Shown one piece after another: positions 60,034 to 64,000 of a DNA stretch of 64,000 bases. The translations under genes were made by a program, and so were the position numbers. This stretch comes from UBA4923 sp964606165 (GTDB lineage Bacteria; Bacillota; Clostridia; Saccharofermentanales; DTU023). The notes under the pieces are model-generated. The model worked only from the letters and a program-made list of their open reading frames with translations. It searched no databases and had not been told where the DNA came from. Within the stretch, counting starts at the first letter, position 1, and each line of letters opens with the position of its first letter. The stretch is taken from the NCBI GenBank assembly GCA_964606165.1, contig CAZSFQ010000007.1, positions 14,891 through 78,890 on the forward strand. The letters run 5' to 3'.

Positions 60034-60836
60034 GGAGAATCGAAATAATTGGTGCGTCAGGAGTGGGAAAAACAACTCTTTATCGTGAAATGGTTAAGAT
60101 AAAAGACGCGAAAGACGACTGGGTATCATTAGAGGAAGCGAAACTGGAATTAATCAATACCGTTGCACCCGCTTTAGTGCCAATCGATAGAATGCTTCAA
60201 GCTATTTTGAAATTAAAAATTTTCCCACAATATCATGGTTTCATGATTGGAAGGATACTGGGCCAGTACGATTCGCAAGTATTTGACGCTGTTCACAAAA
60301 ATTATGACATCATAGCAGATGCAGGGTTGTCTTCTATGCAGCATAATAAAGAAGAGAGCTCCATGAAGAGATTGGCTTTGGCCTCTTATCTCTATAAAAT
60401 ACTGATTAAAGACATTATGCCGTTTGCGTATTTTAGGAATAATGCGCTCATTTTATACGATGACGGAATCATTCATAACCTATCGGTATTTAGCGATGAA
60501 GTTGCATCAGTAAAAATTTACGATCATTCCTTGCAAAATGAGACAGGTATTGTTCCGGTTGGTGTAATTTATTGTTATACTAGCCTCCAAGAAAATTTGA
60601 GAAGAAGGAATATTAGAATATCTCAAAATAAAGGTACAGTAATTGAACGATCATTGGAAGATGGAATCCTTAAAGACCAATGTATTGAATCACTGCGTTC
60701 AGCAAGTTGTAAAGCTCAAATTCTTCAGAGCTATGGTGTTGAGGTGAAAAAGATTGATACGAGTGAATCTTTGAGAAAAAATGCAGAAATGGCGACGACG
60801 TTCATTCGGGATTTGCATTTCAATACGATGATGTAG
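60030..60836 (+). CDS. P-loop NTP-binding protein of unknown function
   Basis: 268 residues. Begins with a Walker A motif, IIGASGVGKTTLYREM, so it binds a nucleotide; a possible Walker B-like segment is NALILYDDGII (about residue 140). The rest does not match a kinase I can name; a segment LQENLRRRNIRISQNKG recalls the lid regions of small-molecule kinases. It overlaps the flippase stop (ATGA), so it is translated with it. Similar P-loop proteins of unknown role occur in polysaccharide clusters. It may phosphorylate a sugar or regulate assembly, which is inference. Confidence 0.6.
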   Translation: MRRIEIIGASGVGKTTLYREMVKIKDAKDDWVSLEEAKLELINTVAPALVPIDRMLQAILKLKIFPQYHGFMIGRILGQYDSQVFDAVHKNYDIIADAGLSSMQHNKEESSMKRLALASYLYKILIKDIMPFAYFRNNALILYDDGIIHNLSVFSDEVASVKIYDHSLQNETGIVPVGVIYCYTSLQENLRRRNIRISQNKGTVIERSLEDGILKDQCIESLRSASCKAQILQSYGVEVKKIDTSESLRKNAEMATTFIRDLHFNTMM

Positions 60837-61468
60837 GTGTTAGTCGCGAAAGAAAATCCTGACGGGGACTATTGGCTTGAGTTTTCAGGTGAATGCTTTG
60901 TCTTTCCATCTGAACGAGAATACGTTATGAAGAGTGGGTTGTAGATGGCGAATTTTCTTGAAAGCCTACCACACTCAAGCAAACTTCTCCCCTTTAAGTC
61001 ACTATATTCTCATGTAAAGTCTCTCAGAGTACTGTTAGGTCGTAAGTGCCCTGAAAAAATGCTTGTTGTAGAATTTTCATCTTTTCAAAATTAACTGTCG
61101 TGTAATCGGATTTTTATTATGGAAACTGAGTAAATTCCAAAATGATGAAGGAAGTGACACGAAAGCTTAAACGTGGGATATCGGGCAGGATGATTCACAG
61201 TGGCGGCAGAAGAAAAAGGTACTAGGATGGTAAACAATTGGCCTAACTATCGCGGAATGTTGTAGAGTTAACGAAATCTCTGCAAGAATTTGGCGCTACA
61301 GGCTAGATATTTTTGTTAGGACGTCGCACTTTCTTTGAAGGAAAATCAATGTGATGTATTGTTAAAATAGACTGAATACCTCAAATAGAATAGTTGCACT
61401 ACACAGGAAGCGACTTTTGTTCATCATTTTGAAGAGTTCGATGATGAAATGCAGATCGGGAGAAAAAG
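60837..61468. other. 632-bp region without a confident gene
   Basis: Two short plus-strand frames abut each other: 60837-60944 (GTG start, 35 codons, starting VLVAKENPDGDYWLEFSG) and 60945-61094 (ATG start, 49 codons). Neither has a clear ribosome site or a family I recognise. They may be remains of a decayed gene or chance frames. The rest to 61468 contains frequent stops in all frames. A GGGAG ribosome site for the GNAT gene ends the region. Confidence 0.4.
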
Positions 61469-61939
61469 ATGTCAGAGAAAAAGTTAGCGGTATTTGTTAT
61501 TCATAAAAGTCAAGAAAATATTCTAAAACTTACTGAGTTCTTCTCAAGTGTTAATAGTAGTTTTACGACACCACTTAGTGCGAGGACTGAATTAGATGGT
61601 TATGCGGAAAAAATCCTGACAAAAGCGGTCGTATTGGGGGTTGAAATCGGAGAAAATCTTGTAGGATTGGCATCGTTTTATGCTAATGATTTATCACTTA
61701 GAAAAGCCTATTTGACGGTTATAGCCGTCAAACCCGAATTATTAAGAAGAGGCATTGCAACTCAACTAATTCAGGAAATGATTTCTATAGTAACTAGAAA
61801 AAAGATGTGTTCAGTTGTTGCAATCACAGACTCACAAAACATTGCATCAAAAAATATGTATATAAAAAATGGATTTGTTTTGTCTGCAGAAAGAGAAAAC
61901 CGTGCAACTTTTATATACACCATAAATGAGGGTAAGTAG
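61469..61939 (+). CDS. GNAT-family N-acetyltransferase
   Basis: 156 residues. The acetyl-CoA-binding loop VKPELLRRGIATQLIQEM and the C-terminal block NIASKNMYIKNGF define the family. It probably acetylates an amino group on a sugar or an amino acid; in glycan loci GNAT proteins commonly act after an aminotransferase such as the one encoded at 62977. ATG 61469 has GGGAG 6-7 bases upstream. It lies 1 bp before the ATP-grasp gene start. Confidence 0.82.
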   Translation: MSEKKLAVFVIHKSQENILKLTEFFSSVNSSFTTPLSARTELDGYAEKILTKAVVLGVEIGENLVGLASFYANDLSLRKAYLTVIAVKPELLRRGIATQLIQEMISIVTRKKMCSVVAITDSQNIASKNMYIKNGFVLSAERENRATFIYTINEGK

Positions 61940-61940
61940 A

Positions 61941-62993
61941 ATGAATATTCTGTTGACATCTGTGGGTAGAAGAAGCTATCTAGTTGAGTATTTCAAGGAA
62001 GCAGTCGGAGCTAGTGGCAAGATTCATGCTTCGAACAGCAGTAGTATCAATCCTTCCTTCATATTTGCGGATCAATATATTGTCACTCCGCTGATCCATG
62101 AGAGTGAATATATTCCTTTTTTGTTGAACTACTGTGTAGAAAATGACATTAATGCAATCATCTCTCTTTTTGATATTGATTTACCCATCTTGTCCGCCAA
62201 TCGATTGCTATTTGATCAGAATGGGATCAGGCTTCTTGTATCGAACGAAAGAGTGATTAACATCTGTAACGATAAATGGGTGACACATGAATTTTTGAGA
62301 GATAATCATTTTTCTTCACCAAAAACTTATCTGAGCCTTGACACTGTTGTCGAGGCTCTTGATTCGGAGGAAGTTGGTTTTCCTGTTTTTGTTAAACCGC
62401 GCTGGGGAATGGGTTCTATTGGAATCTTTGAAGCCAATAATAGGCGTGAGCTGGAAATAATTCATCAAATGGTGAAAACAAGAATACTCAACAGTTATCT
62501 CAAATACGGGTCGGAAACAAATATGAAGCAGAACATAATTTTTCAAGAAAAACTAATTGGACAGGAGTTCGGGCTTGATGTTATTAATGACTTGGACGGT
62601 GTTTACCAAAACACAATCGTGAAAAAGAAGCATGCAATGCGTTGGGGCGAAACGGATTGTGCAGAAACAGTAGATAATCCCAAAATGGTTTCTTTGGGAC
62701 AACGAATCAGTTGCAAGTTGAAACATATAGCTAACCTGGATGTTGATGCAATTTTCGCAGATGGTGAGTTGTTTATCATAGAAATGAACGCACGATTTGG
62801 AGGTGGATATCCATTTAGTCATTTGGCGGGAGTAGACTTGCCTCTGGCCATAGTAAAGTGGTTAAGAAATGAGAAAGTGGATCATTCCTTGCTCGAAGGA
62901 AGAGCTGGAGTCTTAGGACACAAGAATATTGGTATTCAGGATATATCTCGCCTGTTGTCAAGGATGGAGGCGGTTGATGGTGTTCGGTTCTAG
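61941..62993 (+). CDS. ATP-grasp ligase of the glycan locus
   Basis: 350 residues. Pre-ATP-grasp domain MNILLTSVGRRSYLVEYFK, nucleotide-binding VFVKPRWGMGSIGIF, and the metal-binding IIEMNARFGGGYPFSH (Glu, Asn, Arg). ATP-grasp enzymes activate a carboxylate as acyl phosphate and join it to an amine or thiol. The family resemblance is to carbamoyl-phosphate-synthase-like ATP-grasp proteins. Placed between a GNAT and an aminotransferase, it might attach an amino acid or other acid to an amino sugar, which is inference. ATG 61941 is chosen over 61926: GAGG lies 8 bases upstream and the protein starts at the conserved strand. Confidence 0.78.
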   Translation: MNILLTSVGRRSYLVEYFKEAVGASGKIHASNSSSINPSFIFADQYIVTPLIHESEYIPFLLNYCVENDINAIISLFDIDLPILSANRLLFDQNGIRLLVSNERVINICNDKWVTHEFLRDNHFSSPKTYLSLDTVVEALDSEEVGFPVFVKPRWGMGSIGIFEANNRRELEIIHQMVKTRILNSYLKYGSETNMKQNIIFQEKLIGQEFGLDVINDLDGVYQNTIVKKKHAMRWGETDCAETVDNPKMVSLGQRISCKLKHIANLDVDAIFADGELFIIEMNARFGGGYPFSHLAGVDLPLAIVKWLRNEKVDHSLLEGRAGVLGHKNIGIQDISRLLSRMEAVDGVRF

Positions 62994-63951
62994 CATATTC
63001 GTCACGCGTTCCTTCCTCCCTCCCTTTGAAGAGTATCTTAACGAAATCAAAAACATTTGGAACAGCCGCTGGCTGACGAACATGGGGGAAAAACACAAGC
63101 AGCTGGAATCAGAATTGAAGGAATATCTTGATACACCCTTTATCACGCTTTTTACAAATGGTCACCTGGCCTTGGAAAATGTGATTGCCGCCTTTAACTT
63201 GACCGGAGAAATAATTACCACGCCCTATACCTTTGCTTCGACCACCCATGCCATTATCCGAAATGGACTGGAGCCGGTCTTCTGTGATATAAATCCTGAT
63301 GATTATACAATCGATGTTGAGAAACTGGAAGCACTGATAACAGACAAGACATCTGCGATTGTTCCAGTCCATGTCTATGGCAATATTTGTGATGTAGCTG
63401 AGATAGACAGAATCGCTACAAAGTATAATTTGAAGGTCATTTATGATGCGGCTCACTCCCTTGGTGTGACTGTTGATGGCGTAGGTGTTGCCAACTTCGG
63501 CGACGCATCCATGTTCAGTTTCCACGCGACCAAGGTTTTCCATACGATTGAGGGTGGTGCTGTGTCATTCGAAGATGAAAGTTTGGCTGGAAAGCTTAAT
63601 GCGCTGAAAAATTTTGGTCTGACCGGACCGGAATCTGTCGAGTATGTAGGGGGTAACGCAAAAATGAATGAATTCCAAGCTGCCATGGGCCTATGCAACC
63701 TCCGGCATGTCGATCAAGAGATTGAAAAGCGAAGAATAGTCGTTGAGCGTTACTTTGAGCACCTTGAAGGGGTTAGGGGAGTCAAGCTATCCAAGCTGCA
63801 ATCCGGTGTAAGAAGTAACTACGCCTACTTTCCGGTTCTCTTCGACGGTTATAAGTTGAATCGTGATGAAGTCTTTGAGAAACTAAGGTTGAACGATATC
63901 TATACCAGAAAATATTTTTACCCCCTTACCAGTGGCTTTGAATGCTTGTGA
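62977..63951 (+). CDS. DegT/DnrJ/EryC1-type sugar aminotransferase, apparently short at the C-terminus
   Basis: PLP enzyme that converts a nucleotide keto-sugar to an amino sugar. Family blocks: SRWLTNMGEKHKQLESEL, TTPYTFASTTHAI, VYDAA-type IYDAAHSLGV (PLP-binding Asp), and the Schiff-base Lys in FHATKVFHTIEGG. Sequence from the wall-glycan VioA/PerA-like 4-aminotransferases is the closest style. The frame ends with TGA 63949-63951 after 324 residues, while family members are usually about 360-380, so the C-terminal helix region is missing. Another frame stays open from about 63941 to the window end, so a frameshift (natural or assembly) is possible. ATG 62977 follows GGAGG and overlaps the ATP-grasp gene by 17 bp. 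Confidence 0.8.
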   Translation: MVFGSSIFVTRSFLPPFEEYLNEIKNIWNSRWLTNMGEKHKQLESELKEYLDTPFITLFTNGHLALENVIAAFNLTGEIITTPYTFASTTHAIIRNGLEPVFCDINPDDYTIDVEKLEALITDKTSAIVPVHVYGNICDVAEIDRIATKYNLKVIYDAAHSLGVTVDGVGVANFGDASMFSFHATKVFHTIEGGAVSFEDESLAGKLNALKNFGLTGPESVEYVGGNAKMNEFQAAMGLCNLRHVDQEIEKRRIVVERYFEHLEGVRGVKLSKLQSGVRSNYAYFPVLFDGYKLNRDEVFEKLRLNDIYTRKYFYPLTSGFECL

Positions 63952-64000
63952 AAAATCAAGCCCAGATCCCGAAATTATCACGAGTATTTGGCCCAGGTTA

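Overview
The window looks like a chromosomal segment of a Gram-positive, clostridia-like Firmicute, probably from a draft or metagenome assembly because it contains a 100-N scaffold gap. Evidence for the lineage: an IspH enzyme fused to ribosomal protein S1 (a fusion known from Clostridia), the non-mevalonate isoprenoid genes dxr/ispG/ispH, a PASTA-domain Ser/Thr kinase with its PP2C phosphatase, a zinc-ribbon L32, a sortase, and an editing-less archaeal-type ProRS. The species cannot be named from sequence alone; a Saccharofermentans/Fastidiosipila-like clostridium is only a guess. No rRNA, intact tRNA or CRISPR array was seen.

Positions 1-47800 are GC-rich core genome. Blocks in order: cmk-plsC-ispH/rpsA (1-4250); rtcB and ppa; a minus-strand HTH gene and an unusual M20 dipeptidase; an orphan HicB; rpsB-tsf with a structured leader; pyrH-frr-uppS-cdsA-dxr-rseP-ispG joined directly to priA-def-fmt-zinc protease-rsmB; stp-prkC-rpe-thiN; a lipoprotein; tyrS and tmcAL on the minus strand; an anchored secreted protein of unknown function; pta-ackA-proS-murI-DUF1934; rpmF-der-membrane protease-like gene; mltG and a small prepilin peptidase on the minus strand; a class II aldolase; glgP and a PC4-like gene; and a sortase. 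The genes are mostly tightly spaced or overlapping. Recognisable promoters often carry an extended -10 element (TGnTAnnnT).

From about 47800 to the right edge the composition becomes clearly AT-rich and the content changes to a surface-polysaccharide locus: a Wzy/ligase-like membrane protein, two family 2 glycosyltransferases, tarI and tarJ (CDP-ribitol synthesis), two LicD-family phosphotransferases, an intact IS256-family insertion sequence, galE, a Wzx flippase, a P-loop protein, and a GNAT / ATP-grasp / DegT-aminotransferase trio. The locus runs past the right edge and the last gene appears C-terminally short.

The most interesting reading is that tarI-tarJ-licD-licD form a complete phosphoribitol-transfer module: reductase and cytidylyltransferase make CDP-ribitol, and the two LicD proteins (relatives of human fukutin/FKRP) could place ribitol phosphate on the glycan assembled by the neighbouring Wzx/Wzy and glycosyltransferase genes. 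The ATP-grasp/GNAT/aminotransferase trio suggests an additional unusual amino-sugar modification. Other points worth following are the dipeptidase with an extra Cys/His-rich N-terminal domain, the acidic repeat tail of the IspH-S1 fusion where the assembly broke, and the absence of rlmN and rsgA from an otherwise standard prkC cluster.
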